Origin: Pantoea sp. Mb-10
GTDB taxonomy: Bacteria > Pseudomonadota > Gammaproteobacteria > Enterobacterales > Enterobacteriaceae
DNA: 64,000 nt
Reading direction: 5' to 3'
Assembly (NCBI RefSeq): GCF_021272205.1
Contig: NZ_JAJSDX010000007.1
Coordinates: 162,768-226,767 of the forward strand
The notes under the pieces are model-generated. The model was not told where the DNA came from, ran no database searches, and saw only the letters and a program-made list of their open reading frames with translations. This document shows positions 28,553 through 39,295 of the stretch, one piece after another. The stretch's first letter is position 1, and each line of letters starts with the position of its first letter. A program made the translations under genes and the position numbers.

Positions 28553-29356
28553 TTAGCGCGTGGCGGCTTTGAGGTTGCTGACAAACTGTTTTAATTCACT
28601 CAGCAGGGCCGGGGTATCATTTTGATGGCGCTCAATGATGCGCACGATCGCCGAGCCCGAAATCGCGCCCGCCGCACCAGCCTCAATGGCCTCTTTGACT
28701 TGGCTGGGTTCCGAAATACCAAATCCTTGCAGCGGAGGCGCCGCATGGTATTCATGCAGTTTCGCGATCAGATGATGCAGCGGCTGACTGGCGCGATTTT
28801 CCGCCCCGGTTACGCCCGCGCGTGACAGCAGGTAAGTGTACCCACGCCCGTGAGAAGCGACTTCGCGCAGCAAATCGTCGTCGGCGTTTGGCGGACAAAT
28901 AAAGATCGGGGCCACGTTATGACGCATAGCGGCCTGGCGGAACGGTGCGGACTCCTCAACCGGAACATCAGCTACCAGCACCGAATCCACGCCCACGGCT
29001 GCGCACTGCGCATAGAACGTATCCACACCTCGGCTGAACACTAAATTGGCATACATCAATAAGCCAATGGGCAGCGCCGGATATTTCTGACGCACCGCGG
29101 CCAGCATCTCAAAGCATTGCGCCACGGTAGTACCCGCCGCGAACGCACGCAGCGTGGCCCCCTGAATGGTGGGGCCGTCGGCCAGCGGATCGGAGAACGG
29201 AATGCCCAGTTCCAGCGCATCGGCGCCGCCTTCAACCAGGGCATCAATAATGCGCAGCGACAGCTCAGGAGAAGGATCGCCTAGCGTGACGAACGGCACA
29301 AATGCCCCCTCGTTTTTCTCCGCCAGGCGTGCAAACATCCGGTCGTAACGTTCCAT
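28553..29356 (-). CDS. trpA: tryptophan synthase alpha subunit
   Basis: Cleaves indole-3-glycerol phosphate to indole and glyceraldehyde-3-phosphate. A 267-aa TIM barrel with the catalytic Glu in ELGIPFSDP and Asp in the [10 protein letters not shown] loop, and the phosphate-binding GFGIS...GSAIV segments. The start ATG overlaps the trpB stop by one base (TGATG), coupling synthesis of the two subunits. Last gene of the trp operon. Confidence 0.96.
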   Translation of the reverse strand: MERYDRMFARLAEKNEGAFVPFVTLGDPSPELSLRIIDALVEGGADALELGIPFSDPLADGPTIQGATLRAFAAGTTVAQCFEMLAAVRQKYPALPIGLLMYANLVFSRGVDTFYAQCAAVGVDSVLVADVPVEESAPFRQAAMRHNVAPIFICPPNADDDLLREVASHGRGYTYLLSRAGVTGAENRASQPLHHLIAKLHEYHAAPPLQGFGISEPSQVKEAIEAGAAGAISGSAIVRIIERHQNDTPALLSELKQFVSNLKAATR

Positions 29357-30549
29357 CAGATCTCTCCTTTCGCTGTCAAAATATCGTGTACCGTAAAGAT
29401 GTCTTTATCACCGCGCCCTGACAGGTTGACTACCAGCAGCTGTTCTTTATCTGGGTTGTCAGCAATCATTTTTAACGCATGCGCTAACGCATGTGATGAC
29501 TCCAGCGCAGGAATAATTCCCTCTGCACGGCACAGCGCTTTGAAGGCACTGAGGGCTTCATCGTCGGTCACGGAGACATAGTCCGCGCGTCCGATGCTAT
29601 TAAGATGCGCGTGCTGCGGGCCAACAGACGGGAAATCAAGGCCGGCGGAGATAGAATAAGACTCCTCGATTTGCCCCTCCTCGGTCTGCATCATCGGGGC
29701 TTTCATGCCAAAGTAGATACCCACGCGACCGTGCTTGAGCGGCGCGCCGTGCTCACCGGTTTCAATGCCGTGTCCGGCAGGTTCTACGCCGATTAATTTC
29801 ACGCCGGTGTCGTCAATAAAATCGGCGAACATGCCAATCGCATTCGAGCCGCCGCCTACGCAGGCGAGGATGGCATCCGGCAGTCGCCCCTCTTTTTCCA
29901 AAATCTGCGCTTTGGTCTCTTCTCCGATCATGCGCTGGAATTCACGCACAATGGTGGGGAACGGGTGCGGGCCGGCCGCGGTGCCGAGCATATAGTGCGC
30001 GGTTTCGTAGCTGCCCGACCAGTCGCGCAGCGCTTCATTACACGCATCTTTGAGCGTGGCGGAGCCGCTGTGCACGGGAATGACTTCTGCGCCCATCAAT
30101 CGCATGCGGAAAACGTTAGGCGACTGACGCTCAACGTCTTTCGCGCCCATGTAGATGCGGCACTTCATGCCCAGCAGCGCGCACGCCAGCGCTGACGCAA
30201 CACCATGCTGCCCTGCGCCCGTTTCGGCAATGATTTCATTTTTACCCATGCGGCGGGCGAGCAGCGCCTGACCCAGAACCTGATTGGTCTTATGCGCACC
30301 ACCGTGCAGCAGATCTTCGCGTTTAAGGTAAAGCCGCGTTTTTGTGCCTTTGGTCAGATTACTGCACAGCGTCAGCGCCGTGGGGCGGCCCGCATAATTC
30401 TTCAACAGGTCGGTAAATTCGGCCTGGAAAGTGGGATCGCGCTGGGCCTCCACAAAGGCGCTCTCCAGCTGGCGCAGCGCAGGCATCAAGATTTGTGGCA
30501 CATACTGGCCGCCAAATTCACCAAAATAGGGATTCAATAACGTTGTCAT
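29356..30549 (-). CDS. trpB: tryptophan synthase beta subunit
   Basis: PLP enzyme joining indole and serine to tryptophan. The 397-aa protein starts at 30549 ([18 protein letters not shown]); the upstream frame is intergenic. The PLP lysine is K87 in GGAHKTNQ, the phosphate-binding GGGSNAIG loop is intact, and the GAGQHG motif is present. 46 bp after trpCF and overlapping trpA by one base. Confidence 0.96.
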   Translation of the reverse strand: MTTLLNPYFGEFGGQYVPQILMPALRQLESAFVEAQRDPTFQAEFTDLLKNYAGRPTALTLCSNLTKGTKTRLYLKREDLLHGGAHKTNQVLGQALLARRMGKNEIIAETGAGQHGVASALACALLGMKCRIYMGAKDVERQSPNVFRMRLMGAEVIPVHSGSATLKDACNEALRDWSGSYETAHYMLGTAAGPHPFPTIVREFQRMIGEETKAQILEKEGRLPDAILACVGGGSNAIGMFADFIDDTGVKLIGVEPAGHGIETGEHGAPLKHGRVGIYFGMKAPMMQTEEGQIEESYSISAGLDFPSVGPQHAHLNSIGRADYVSVTDDEALSAFKALCRAEGIIPALESSHALAHALKMIADNPDKEQLLVVNLSGRGDKDIFTVHDILTAKGEI

Positions 30550-30595
30550 TTCTGTCTTCCTTATCCTGCCCGCCACAGCATGCGGGCCGGCAAAA

Positions 30596-31963
30596 TTAGT
30601 AGGCGCGCAGCGTGCGGAATACCGCCGCGACTTTACTGGCATCTTTGATGCCCGGGGCAGATTCCACCCCTGAATTGAAGTCCAGACCTGCGCAGCCCAG
30701 CTGTGCCGCCTGAACGCAGTTGTCCGCGCTCAAGCCACCTGCCAGTAGCACATCATTCAGCGCTTCGCCCTGGAGCAGTGACCAATCAAAATGCTGGCCG
30801 CTGCCACCTTTACCGTGGTCAAACACATAGCGATCAACGTGGGGCCAATCGCGGGCGGGCAGCCGATCCGTAATACTCATGGCCTTCCAGATGCGCACGT
30901 GAGCGGGTAAGGCAGCGCGCAACTGGGCCACAAACGCCCGATCTTCGTCACCGTGGAGCTGCACTGCAGCAAGCGAGAGTGAGGCGGCTAACGTGACAAT
31001 GTCACCTATAGGCTGATCGCGAAAGACGCCGACGTATTTCAACGGCGCGCCAGCGGCAACCACTTGCGCCTGTGCGTGCGAAAGCTTGCGCGGCGAGCCG
31101 TCGGCAAAAATCAGTCCGCCGTAGCATGCACCTGCGTCATAGGCGGCGCGGGCATCTTCCGGGCGCGTAAGGCCACACACTTTATTATCGCCTAATAGCA
31201 CCCGGCGTACGCCGGCGTCCAGATCCGCCTCTTCCATAAGCGCAGAGCCGATGAGGAAACCGTTGGCGAAGTGGCTGAGCTCACGCACTTGGGCGTAATT
31301 ATTAATGCCGGATTCACTGATGACCGTCACCCCAGAACCCAACTGAGGCGCTAACTGGCGAGTGCGGTTAAGGTCGATTGACAAATCACGCAGGTCGCGG
31401 TTATTGATGCCAACCACTTTCGCCTCAAGGGCAATCGCGCGCGCCAGTTCTTCTTCGTTGCTCACTTCAGTCAGTACGCCCATTTTTAAGCTGTGCGCGA
31501 CGGCGGCAAGCTGGCGATACTGATTGTCATCCAGCACCGACAGCATCAACAGAATGGCATCGGCTTGGTAATGGCGGGCAAGGTAAATTTGATAAGGGTC
31601 GATGATGAAGTCTTTGCACAACACCGGCTGTGTAATCGCTGCGCTGACAACCGGGAGAAACGCGAAATCGCCCTGAAAGTACTTTTCATCCGTGAGCACG
31701 GATACTGCCGCAGCGTATTCCCGGTAGATACCCGCGATGGTGGCGGGATCGAAATCTTCGCGAATTAATCCTTTAGAAGGCGAGGCCTTTTTACACTCAA
31801 GGATGAATACGGTCCGCGCACCACGCAGCGCATCGTAAAAGTGACGTGCCGCAGGCTGCAGCGCGTTTTGGAAGCTTGCTAAAGGCTGCTGCGCTTGTCG
31901 CGCCTCAACCCAGATCGCTTTATCTTGTACAATTTTCTCTAAAACGGTGCCCTTGATACTCAT
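30596..31963 (-). CDS. trpC: bifunctional indole-3-glycerol-phosphate synthase / phosphoribosylanthranilate isomerase
   Basis: Two successive steps of tryptophan synthesis in one 455-aa fusion, as in enterobacteria generally. The N-terminal IGPS barrel (about 1-255) has [12 protein letters not shown] and the VISESGI strand. The C-terminal PRAI barrel (about 256-455) starts [14 protein letters not shown], with the catalytic Cys in the first strand and Asp in the LQLHG-like VQLHGDE region. The start at 31963 follows the trpD stop by one base (TGAGATG), implying coupling. Confidence 0.95.
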   Translation of the reverse strand: MSIKGTVLEKIVQDKAIWVEARQAQQPLASFQNALQPAARHFYDALRGARTVFILECKKASPSKGLIREDFDPATIAGIYREYAAAVSVLTDEKYFQGDFAFLPVVSAAITQPVLCKDFIIDPYQIYLARHYQADAILLMLSVLDDNQYRQLAAVAHSLKMGVLTEVSNEEELARAIALEAKVVGINNRDLRDLSIDLNRTRQLAPQLGSGVTVISESGINNYAQVRELSHFANGFLIGSALMEEADLDAGVRRVLLGDNKVCGLTRPEDARAAYDAGACYGGLIFADGSPRKLSHAQAQVVAAGAPLKYVGVFRDQPIGDIVTLAASLSLAAVQLHGDEDRAFVAQLRAALPAHVRIWKAMSITDRLPARDWPHVDRYVFDHGKGGSGQHFDWSLLQGEALNDVLLAGGLSADNCVQAAQLGCAGLDFNSGVESAPGIKDASKVAAVFRTLRAY

Positions 31964-31964
31964 C

Positions 31965-32963
31965 TCATCCTCTCGTTGCCAGAGCCACAACGCGCTCATA
32001 CGCCTGGCCACTGCGAATGGCTTCCATTGCGCGCTGGGCGTTGTCACGTAAATCTTCATTTCCGAATACTTTCAGCAACATTGCGACGTTGACCGCAACG
32101 GCCTGCTCGTGCGCGGGCTGGCCCTTACCCTGGAGTAAACGCGTGAGAATGTCACGATTTTCTTCCGGCGTGCCGCCGGCGAGCGCCTCTTTATCATGAT
32201 AACCAAAGCCGAAGTCTTCTGGCGTCAACGAGTAACCGGTGATTTCTCCATCACGCAGTTCGGCCACATGGGTAGGGCTGTGCAGCGCAACCTCATCCAT
32301 GCCACCGCCGTGTACAACGGCCGCACGCTGGTAGCCCAGCACTTTCAGGGTTTGTGCAATCGGCATAACCAGCTCTGGACTGTACACGCCAATCACCGCC
32401 AGCGGCGGGCGAGCCGGGTTAATCAGCGGCCCAAGCACGTTGAAAATCGTGCGGGTTTTTAACTGCTGACGCACCGGCATGGCATGGCGAAATCCTTGGT
32501 GATACTGGGGTGCAAACAGAAAGCATACGTTGAGATCGTCCAGCGCGCGTCGAGCGTTATCCGCTGACATGTCTAAATTAATGCCAAAGGCGGCCAGCAG
32601 ATCGGACGAACCCGACTTACTGGAGACGCTGCGGTTGCCGTGCTTGGCCACTTTTACCCCGCACGTTGCCGCCACAAAAGCGCTGGCGGTGGAGATATTA
32701 ATACTGTTGCTGCCGTCGCCGCCGGTGCCGACGATATCGGCAAAGGCGTAATCAGGGCGCGGAAAAGCACGCGCATCGGCCAGCAGGGCGCTGGCTGCCC
32801 CCGCGATCTCTTCGGGCCGCTCGCCGCGCACTTTCATGGCAATAAGCGCACCCGCGAGCTGCGTCGGCTCAAGCTGGCCTTTAATAATGGCGCTAAACAG
32901 CTGGTGGCTTTCAGTCTGGCTCAGCGTTTCCGCCTGAAACACTTTTTCCAAAATGGATTGCAT
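31965..32963 (-). CDS. trpD: anthranilate phosphoribosyltransferase
   Basis: Transfers phosphoribose from PRPP to anthranilate. A 332-aa free-standing enzyme; the PRPP loop [10 protein letters not shown] and [13 protein letters not shown] segment are intact. The start at 32963 (MQSILEKVF) is preferred over longer in-frame starts inside trpG. In E. coli and Salmonella this domain is fused to TrpG; here the two are separate, 10 bp apart. Confidence 0.95.
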   Translation of the reverse strand: MQSILEKVFQAETLSQTESHQLFSAIIKGQLEPTQLAGALIAMKVRGERPEEIAGAASALLADARAFPRPDYAFADIVGTGGDGSNSINISTASAFVAATCGVKVAKHGNRSVSSKSGSSDLLAAFGINLDMSADNARRALDDLNVCFLFAPQYHQGFRHAMPVRQQLKTRTIFNVLGPLINPARPPLAVIGVYSPELVMPIAQTLKVLGYQRAAVVHGGGMDEVALHSPTHVAELRDGEITGYSLTPEDFGFGYHDKEALAGGTPEENRDILTRLLQGKGQPAHEQAVAVNVAMLLKVFGNEDLRDNAQRAMEAIRSGQAYERVVALATRG

Positions 32964-32973
32964 AATGATCTCC

Positions 32974-33558
32974 CTATGACTTCGCCAGCGCCCAAGCCAA
33001 AGTTTGTTCAAGTAAATGAGCACCTTGGGTGGTCAGAATCGATTCGGGGTGGAATTGGAAGCCGCAGACCCGATCTGCGTCATGACGCACTGCCATCACC
33101 ATGCCGTTGTAGCTGGCGTTGACAATTAATTCCTCGGGCGTGTTGCTCCCAACCAAGGAGTGATAGCGCGCCACAGGCAGCGGATTACTGAGTCCGTTAA
33201 ACATAGCCTCACCGTCGTGGTGGATAGCGGATGCCTTACCGTGCAGAATTTCGCCCGCCTGACCCACATGACCGCCATAGGCTTCAATAATTGCCTGATG
33301 GCCAAGACAGATACCGATAATCGGTAAGCGACCACGCAGCGCCTGAAGCAAAGCCGGCATACAGCCCGCGTCTTTCGGCGCACCGGGGCCAGGTGAGAGC
33401 ATCAGCACCGGATTGGCGAGCTGCTGGATGCGTTCAATCAGCAGCTCAGCGGGCACGTTATTGCGGTAAATCACCACGTTATGACCAAAAGTACGCAGCT
33501 GATCCACCAGGTTGTAAGTGAAGGAATCGATGTTATCCAGCAACAAAATATCGGCCAT
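32974..33558 (-). CDS. trpG: anthranilate synthase glutamine amidotransferase component
   Basis: Supplies ammonia from glutamine to TrpE. A 194-aa class I amidotransferase with the catalytic triad C84 (GICLGHQ), H170 and E172 (FQFHPES). Ends as a separate gene rather than continuing into TrpD. The start at 33558 overlaps the trpE stop by one base (TAATG), coupling equal synthesis of the two subunits. Confidence 0.96.
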   Translation of the reverse strand: MADILLLDNIDSFTYNLVDQLRTFGHNVVIYRNNVPAELLIERIQQLANPVLMLSPGPGAPKDAGCMPALLQALRGRLPIIGICLGHQAIIEAYGGHVGQAGEILHGKASAIHHDGEAMFNGLSNPLPVARYHSLVGSNTPEELIVNASYNGMVMAVRHDADRVCGFQFHPESILTTQGAHLLEQTLAWALAKS

Positions 33559-35120
33559 TAGAAAATCTCCTTGCAATGGTGCGCGGTCGCAATGGCACGC
33601 AGCACCGCGCGCGCTTTGTTGCGGCTTTCATCCGCTTCAGCCTGTGGCTGCGAATCCAGTACAACGCCTGCGCCAGCCTGGACGGTGGCTACGCCATCTT
33701 GTACCCAAGCCGAGCGGATCACGATACAGGTATCCAAATCACCTTGTGCTGTGAAGTAACCTACCGCACCGCCGTAGCTGCCGCGCCGCGTGCCCTCTTT
33801 TTCGGCAATCAGCTGCATCGCGCGGACTTTTGGCGCGCCGCTCAAGGTCCCCATGTTCATACAGGCACGGTAGGCGTGCAGCACGTCGAGATCGTTACGC
33901 AGCGTTCCCACCACGCGCGACACCAAGTGCATCACAAACGAATAGCGATCGACCTTGGTGAGGTCGGCGACATAACGGCTGCCGGGCACGCAGATACGCG
34001 CCAAGTCATTACGCGCCAGGTCCACCAGCATCAAGTGCTCGGCCAGCTCTTTATGGTCAGTGCGCATTTCCAGTTCGATACGGCTATCCAGATCGCGGTC
34101 TAACGAGCCATCGGCATGGCGACCGCGCGGGCGGGTACCCGCAATCGGGTAGATCTCAATTTGGCGTGTAAGCGCGTCATATTTCAGCGAGCTTTCTGGA
34201 GAGGCGCCGAACAGCGCGAAATCCTGGTCCTGCATGTAAAACATGTAAGGGCTTGGGTTGCTGCGCTTCAGGGTGTCGTAAGCCGCCAGCGGTGAAGGGC
34301 AGGGAAGTGAAAAGCGGCGTGAAGGCACCACCTGGAAAATTTCACCGATGCGAATCGCCTCCTGCAGATCGCGTACCACCTTGCAGTAATCTTCATCACT
34401 CTGGCTGACGCTCAGGGTCATCTGTTCAACGGGTTGTACCGGCAGCGCGGGAGCTGCCTGAGCCAGCTGACCGCGAAGTTGTTCAATCCGGCTCTGCAGA
34501 CGCTGAAACTCGTGGGTTGATGGAGTAAACAAGCTGGCCTGCAGACGTGCGCTGCGTGACTGGTGATCGATCACCAGTAAGGTTTCTGCTAAGTAGAAGC
34601 AGTAGTCCGGGCAGCGCTGGTCATGGCGAAGCGCAGGCAGATCTTCAAAGCCAGCCACCAGGTCATACGCGAACAAGCCGCCAATAAACATCGCCTCACG
34701 CTCTTCTGCCGGACTATTGACCAGCTGCGGGATCAGGCGCAGTGCGTCAAACACGGACAGCGCCTTGAGCCTGACGTCTTCGTCGAGCAGGCCTTGCGGC
34801 TGAGGAAAATGGAGCTCACGGCCATCTGGTCGCGCTTCGATACGCACCTCGGATGGCAGAGCCTCATCCAGCAGCGGTAGCAGGGCGCGACCATTTTCAG
34901 ACAGCGCCTGCAGCGTCACCGTGTGGCCCAGCGCGCTGATCCGCAGCGCGCTGTCGACGATCAGAAGGCTTTTGAGATTCTCTTTACTGTCGATATCTGC
35001 CGATTCGAGCAGCAGGGTTGCTGGGCGCGCGCCGCAAATTTGATGAAACACTGCGGCCGGATCTTCGCGGTAAGGCGCTTCACCGGTAATCAACTTCAAT
35101 GTGGGTTTCGCATTAGCCAT
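33558..35120 (-). CDS. trpE: anthranilate synthase component I
   Basis: Converts chorismate and ammonia to anthranilate. A 520-aa enzyme of usual length. The tryptophan feedback motif LLES is at residues 37-40, and the chorismate-binding core holds [20 protein letters not shown] and [11 protein letters not shown]. First structural gene after the leader and attenuator. Confidence 0.96.
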   Translation of the reverse strand: MANAKPTLKLITGEAPYREDPAAVFHQICGARPATLLLESADIDSKENLKSLLIVDSALRISALGHTVTLQALSENGRALLPLLDEALPSEVRIEARPDGRELHFPQPQGLLDEDVRLKALSVFDALRLIPQLVNSPAEEREAMFIGGLFAYDLVAGFEDLPALRHDQRCPDYCFYLAETLLVIDHQSRSARLQASLFTPSTHEFQRLQSRIEQLRGQLAQAAPALPVQPVEQMTLSVSQSDEDYCKVVRDLQEAIRIGEIFQVVPSRRFSLPCPSPLAAYDTLKRSNPSPYMFYMQDQDFALFGASPESSLKYDALTRQIEIYPIAGTRPRGRHADGSLDRDLDSRIELEMRTDHKELAEHLMLVDLARNDLARICVPGSRYVADLTKVDRYSFVMHLVSRVVGTLRNDLDVLHAYRACMNMGTLSGAPKVRAMQLIAEKEGTRRGSYGGAVGYFTAQGDLDTCIVIRSAWVQDGVATVQAGAGVVLDSQPQAEADESRNKARAVLRAIATAHHCKEIF

Positions 35121-35144
35121 GTCGGAGTCTCTGAATTTTGCTCA

Positions 35145-35170
35145 TAAAAAAGCCCGCTTAGTGGCGGGCT
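35145..35170 (-). terminator. trp attenuator
   Basis: On the minus strand AGCCCGCC-acta-AGCGGGCT-like hairpin (35151-35170) followed by six T's and then trpE 25 bp on. The CGGGC at 35219-35215, inside the leader peptide codons 18-20, can pair with the left arm (35169-35165) as the competing antiterminator. A ribosome halted at the Trp codons would leave it free. Confidence 0.88.
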
Positions 35171-35188
35171 CAGGTATCTGCACAGCAT

Positions 35189-35272
35189 TTACGCAAGATG
35201 TGCAAGACGATATTGCCCGTTGAGGGAAACGTCGCGCCACCAAAGAGTTGAATGCGTATTGTTGAGGGCCAT
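35189..35272 (-). CDS. trpL: trp operon leader peptide
   Basis: A 27-aa ORF beginning MALNNTHSTLWWRD with tandem Trp codons at 11-12, located between the trp promoter and the attenuator. It is clearly longer than the 14-aa E. coli leader: 15 codons follow the tryptophans. The WWR core and position make the assignment firm despite little other similarity. The SD is poor (aacaggttgtc), a feature to note. Confidence 0.82.
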   Translation of the reverse strand: MALNNTHSTLWWRDVSLNGQYRLAHLA

Positions 35273-35300
35273 GATTGACAACCTGTTACGTGTGAACTTG

Positions 35301-35335
35301 TGTACTAGTTAACTGGTTCGCGCAAAAAAAGTCAA
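35301..35335 (-). promoter_or_regulatory. trp promoter and TrpR operator
   Basis: TTGACT (35335-35330), 17-bp spacer and TTAACT (35312-35307). The operator GAACCAGTTAACTAGTAC overlaps the -10 and differs from E. coli trpO by a single base within its core, so TrpR repression is expected. Confidence 0.9.
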
Positions 35336-35402
35336 TACCCTTTTTCAGTCAGGGGCAAAATCGCTATCATGCCTGCCGGTTTGTGCAGTTGCTGGAGCAA
35401 TC

Positions 35403-36272
35403 TTGTCTGAAATAGCGCGTTTTCCACTCTACGATTTACACAGTCATACGCAGGCGTCAGACGGCGTATTAAGTCCCACTGCGCTCGTACAGCGTGCGGC
35501 AGCAATGCAAGTGGGTGTCTTGGCCATTACCGATCACGACACCGTGGGCGGGGTGGAGGAAGCACAGCGCGCCGCCCACGGCTTGCCGCTTCGCGTACTG
35601 GCGGGAGTGGAAGCCTCGACGTTGTGGGAAAACCATGAAATACACATCGTGGGGCTCGATCTCGACTGCCAACATCCCGCGCTGAACCACTTTCTGGCGC
35701 AGCAGCATCAGTGTCGCATGACGCGCGCGCAGGCGATTGCTGAGCGGCTTGACCGTGCGCGCATTCCCAACGCGCTGGCGGGAGCAGAGCGGCTGGCACA
35801 AGGCGGGGTGATTACCCGCGGCCATTTTGCCCGCTATCTGGTTGAGATCGGTAAAGCAGACAATATGGCGAACGTGTTTAAGCATTATCTGGCGCGTGGC
35901 AAAACAGGCTATGTGCCGCCGCAATGGTGTACAATTAAACAAGCCATTGATGCTATTCATCATTCTGGTGGCGTTGCTGTCCTCGCGCATCCGGGCCGCT
36001 ATGGCCTGTCGGCAAAATGGCTCAAGCGATTGATCGCCCACTTTGCCGAAGCGGGCGGTGATGCGATTGAAGTTGCGCAGTGCCAGCAGCCGCCAAACGA
36101 GCGAACGCAACTGGCCGGCTATGCGCGCGACAATGGCCTTGCCGGTTCGCAGGGATCGGATTTTCACCAACCCTGTCCGTGGATAGAGTTAGGCCGCAAA
36201 CTGTGGCTGCCGGGTGGCGTTGAGCCCGTATGGGAACGCTTTCCCCAGCTTGCGCCGCTGGCTTCCGCTTGA
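35403..36272 (+). CDS. rnm: RNase AM (5'-3' exoribonuclease, PHP family)
   Basis: Formerly yciV/trpH; trims 5' ends of rRNAs and degrades short RNAs and 3',5'-bisphosphonucleotides. The 289-aa PHP protein has metal ligands in YDLHSHTQASDG, ITDHDT, HEIHIVG and DFHQP. The start appears to be a TTG at 35403 with ggagc seven nt upstream; no ATG fits the family start. Divergent from trpL. Confidence 0.92.
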   Translation: MSEIARFPLYDLHSHTQASDGVLSPTALVQRAAAMQVGVLAITDHDTVGGVEEAQRAAHGLPLRVLAGVEASTLWENHEIHIVGLDLDCQHPALNHFLAQQHQCRMTRAQAIAERLDRARIPNALAGAERLAQGGVITRGHFARYLVEIGKADNMANVFKHYLARGKTGYVPPQWCTIKQAIDAIHHSGGVAVLAHPGRYGLSAKWLKRLIAHFAEAGGDAIEVAQCQQPPNERTQLAGYARDNGLAGSQGSDFHQPCPWIELGRKLWLPGGVEPVWERFPQLAPLASA

Positions 36273-36291
36273 CAGGTTACATGAGGTTTTT

Positions 36292-36912
36292 ATGAGTCAA
36301 CTTTTTCACATCCATCCAGAAAATCCCCAGCCGCGTCTGGTGAACCAAGCGGTCGAGTATTTGAATAAAGGTGGCGTCATTGTCTATCCCACCGATTCAG
36401 GCTACGCACTCGGGTGCCGGCTGGAAGAAAAAAACGCCATGGAGCGCATCTGCCGCATTCGCCAGCTGGACGGAAACCACAACTTTACGCTGATGTGCCG
36501 TGATTTATCGGAACTCTCGACCTATTCGCAGGTTGATAACAGCGCCTTCCGCCTGCTGAAAAATAATACGCCAGGTAACTACACGTTTATTCTTAAAGCG
36601 ACCAAAGAAGTCCCGCGCCGTTTAATGAATGAAAAGCGTAAAACCATCGGCCTACGCGTACCTTCAAACCCGGTTGCGCTGGCACTCCTGGAGCGTTTGA
36701 ATGAGCCAATGATGTCCACGTCGTTGATGCTGCCGGGCAATGACTTCACCGAGTCCGATCCCGAAGAGATTCAGCACAGCATTGGTAAGCTGGTGGATCT
36801 GATCATCGATGGCGGCACGCTGGGACAGCAGCCGACAACAGTAATCGATCTCACCAGCGATGCGCCTCAGGTTATCCGTGAAGGCGTAGGCGATACGCGT
36901 CCCTTTTTATAA
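36292..36912 (+). CDS. yciO: Sua5/YciO/YrdC family protein YciO
   Basis: A 206-aa protein of the threonylcarbamoyl-AMP synthase fold (PTDSGYALGC motif, KRKTIGLRVP). E. coli YciO is a paralogue of TsaC whose own role is not settled. The start at 36292 (MSQLFHIHPENPQPRL) has agg upstream and gives the E. coli length. 19 bp after rnm, so probably one operon. Its stop codon abuts the stop of the next, convergent gene with no gap. Confidence 0.92.
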   Translation: MSQLFHIHPENPQPRLVNQAVEYLNKGGVIVYPTDSGYALGCRLEEKNAMERICRIRQLDGNHNFTLMCRDLSELSTYSQVDNSAFRLLKNNTPGNYTFILKATKEVPRRLMNEKRKTIGLRVPSNPVALALLERLNEPMMSTSLMLPGNDFTESDPEEIQHSIGKLVDLIIDGGTLGQQPTTVIDLTSDAPQVIREGVGDTRPFL

Positions 36913-37569
36913 TCAGGATGGGTTAGACGTGCTCGCTGACGTCTGACCCAGATTCTGCTGCAGCCAGTTTTTGAAATCGCCGTAGGGAATATAAAGCGAC
37001 ACATCTTTTAAGATGACCTTTTTGCTCCGTACGTTTGCGATTTCATGACTGTAACCCACGATAACGCCCGCCAGCGTTTGGTCGCTATTATAAACCGCAC
37101 CTCCCGACATGCCCTGTACGACCCCGGCATTAGACGCCATTGCCATACACGGTTTTTTATTCCATCGATTGGTGATAGCGGTGCGGGCTAAATTAACGCC
37201 GCTTGATTCAACAGGCATGGCGGAAATAAAACTGTAGCCATACATTTTTATTGGATCACCCACTTTTCCGGTACGGAATTTTGCCAATGTCTCTGGGCTG
37301 TTTTTGTGGTAAATAATCGCGACATCGCAATAAGGGTGATAAGCCTTAACGCGCTGTACGGAGGTTTTAGCCACGTGCGCAGCGGTTAAGCTGTACTCTG
37401 GCGTAAGAGGAATGGTGGTTCCAAGGACGCCCAATCCCAGCACGGTCGGAATGCCCGTCACGCTCATATCAACGTGTTCAAGCGCCGTCCGGCTGTATTC
37501 GGTGTGTCCCACGGAACAACCGCTTAATGCCAGCGCCGTAAGGGCAGGCCAAAGCAGGGAAGTTCTCAT
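36913..37569 (-). CDS. trypsin-like serine protease lipoprotein
   Basis: A 218-aa predicted lipoprotein with the lipobox LSGC (C18) and a chymotrypsin-fold protease domain. The triad can be read as His65 (LTAAHV), Asp82 (CDVAI) and Ser155 (GMSGGAVYN), in the right order and contexts. Two further cysteines (C81, C141) might form a disulfide. The start at 37569 gives a proper signal peptide; a TTG at 37584 is also in frame. No close family name is known to me. It occupies the place of yciQ, next to an AT-rich gap. Confidence 0.78.
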   Translation of the reverse strand: MRTSLLWPALTALALSGCSVGHTEYSRTALEHVDMSVTGIPTVLGLGVLGTTIPLTPEYSLTAAHVAKTSVQRVKAYHPYCDVAIIYHKNSPETLAKFRTGKVGDPIKMYGYSFISAMPVESSGVNLARTAITNRWNKKPCMAMASNAGVVQGMSGGAVYNSDQTLAGVIVGYSHEIANVRSKKVILKDVSLYIPYGDFKNWLQQNLGQTSASTSNPS

Positions 37570-38386
37570 GATTAGGTTCTTCAATGTGGCATGTCGTTAA
37601 AATCCCTGGTGAAGACTTCGTGACATGCTAATTAACGCATTCCATACCGTATTGACGCTGCAGGTCCTGCGCGCGTCGCTTTTTTATTTTCAAGTCGACA
37701 TAAAGCGACTTGATGGATTTCTTTATAAGTTAAGCAAATGTGAATTTAAGGAGAAAGCCATTATTAAATGTTGGCTTTGCTCTACAGGTTAAATTTTACA
37801 CGCTAATTCCATCAGAACAATTTATATAAACGCACGAAGTCTAAATACTCGCAAAACCCGCCACTTAATGCAACCTGTTGGTTTTTTGTTCTTTCATTAA
37901 GCCAGTTAGGTAGTGAGTTAGTCTGGTTTTTTGTCTTTTGGTGGTTGCTATCTCTTTATTAAAAAAAGCTTAAGGAAGTAAAATCTGGCCTAATGCCATA
38001 AGTAAATTATTTCATTCACCGAAACCTGAATAGTTATCCAGTGATAATGGATTAAATATGCGTTCAAATGAGGAAGCAAAAAAAAGCAAAAATAAGTGAT
38101 GAAAATTTCAGGGTTTTATTTTTTTCGAGGGCCGTGCTAGAAGCAAAAATAAATTAGCGTGCTAAATGCATCGCGGCTTGCGCGAGCAAAGCGTAAAACA
38201 GCGGGGCACTATTATCGGCATCTAAGGAAAAGGTATTAACTCATCCCGCAGTAGTGTAAAATCGCGGGCCGTCTATGAACCCACTGCGTCATACGGCGGC
38301 AACAGATTCTGATACGGGAATTGGTAATCCCCGTATCGTACCTCTTCTTACCACGACGCCTGGGAAGGCGACAACGAGGTTGCTCC
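37570..38386. other. 817-bp AT-rich gap before rluB with a structured leader at its end
   Basis: No credible ORF. The part 37650-38170 is distinctly A/T-rich compared with its neighbours, suggesting accessory DNA or an H-NS target. Near 38260 tgtaaaat could be a -10 for rluB. The last 80 bp form a leader with a strong hairpin (see next entry). Confidence 0.55.
38311..38386 (+). promoter_or_regulatory. structured 5' leader of rluB
   Basis: GATACGGG (38311-38318) pairs perfectly with CCCGTATC (38330-38337), followed by a second short hairpin cgcctgggaaggcg (about 38357-38370) just before the SD-like acgagg. Suggests structure-dependent control or simply a stable leader. Confidence 0.45.
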
Positions 38387-39262
38387 ATGAGCGAAAAATT
38401 ACAGAAAGTTTTAGCGCGCGCCGGTCACGGCTCGCGCCGTGAAATCGAAACGATGATTTCAGCCGGACGCGTTAGCGTGGATGGCAAAGTGGCGACGCTG
38501 GGCGATCGCATCGAGAATGACAAATCCCTGAAAATCCGCATTGACGGTCACTTGGTTTCCATTGCCGAATCCACCACCGAGGTGTGTCGCGTGCTGGCCT
38601 ACTACAAACCTGAAGGTGAGCTCTGCACACGAAATGATCCCGAAGGGCGTCCTACCGTCTTCGATCGCCTACCGCGCCTGCGCGGTTCACGCTGGATTGC
38701 CGTTGGTCGTCTGGACGTTAACACCTGCGGCTTAATGCTTTTTACCACAGACGGTGAGCTGGCAAATCGCCTTATGCATCCCAGCCGTGAAGTTGAGCGT
38801 GAATACGCTGTTCGCGTGTTTGGTGAAGTCAATGATGAAAAGGTGCGTCAGCTGAGCAAGGGCGTACAGCTCGAGGATGGTCCTGCGGCATTTAAAACCA
38901 TCAAGTTTGCTGGCGGGGAAGGCATCAACCAGTGGTACAACGTCACGCTCACTGAAGGGCGTAACCGTGAGGTGCGTCGCCTTTGGGAAGCGGTAGGCGT
39001 TCAGGTGAGCCGTTTGATGCGCGTACGTTATGGTGATATTCAATTACCCAAAGGCTTGCCGCGCGGCGGTTGGATGGAGATGGAGTTGCCGGCAGTTAAC
39101 TATTTGCGCAAGCTGGTGGAACTGCCGGAAGAGACAGTGACCAAAGTCGCGCTGGAAAAAGATCGCCGTCGCACCAAAGCGAACCAGATCCGCCGTGCCG
39201 TTAAGCGTCACAGTGCCGTTAGCGCATCGCCACGTCGCAGCAGTAACAAACGCGGCGCATAG
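38387..39262 (+). CDS. rluB: 23S rRNA pseudouridine(2605) synthase
   Basis: Modifies U2605 of 23S rRNA. A 291-aa protein (E. coli RluB 291 aa) with an N-terminal S4 domain (about 3-50) and a pseudouridine synthase domain whose catalytic D110 is in [10 protein letters not shown] basic C-terminal tail ([10 protein letters not shown]...SNKRG). The start at 38387 follows acgagg; the upstream frame reads through the leader hairpin. Confidence 0.95.
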   Translation: MSEKLQKVLARAGHGSRREIETMISAGRVSVDGKVATLGDRIENDKSLKIRIDGHLVSIAESTTEVCRVLAYYKPEGELCTRNDPEGRPTVFDRLPRLRGSRWIAVGRLDVNTCGLMLFTTDGELANRLMHPSREVEREYAVRVFGEVNDEKVRQLSKGVQLEDGPAAFKTIKFAGGEGINQWYNVTLTEGRNREVRRLWEAVGVQVSRLMRVRYGDIQLPKGLPRGGWMEMELPAVNYLRKLVELPEETVTKVALEKDRRRTKANQIRRAVKRHSAVSASPRRSSNKRGA

Positions 39263-39270
39263 GCGTCAGT

Positions 39271-39292
39271 CTGATGCCGGATACGGCATCAG
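39271..39292. terminator. hairpin between convergent rluB and btuR
   Basis: CTGATGCC-ggatac-GGCATCAG, an 8-bp perfect stem without a clear T-run. It could be a weak terminator or a REP-like palindrome. Confidence 0.4.
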
Positions 39293-39295
39293 GCA

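Noticed and set aside
39271..39292. REP/BIME element
   Set aside because: Only one short palindrome without the flanking REP consensus; treated as a hairpin between convergent genes.
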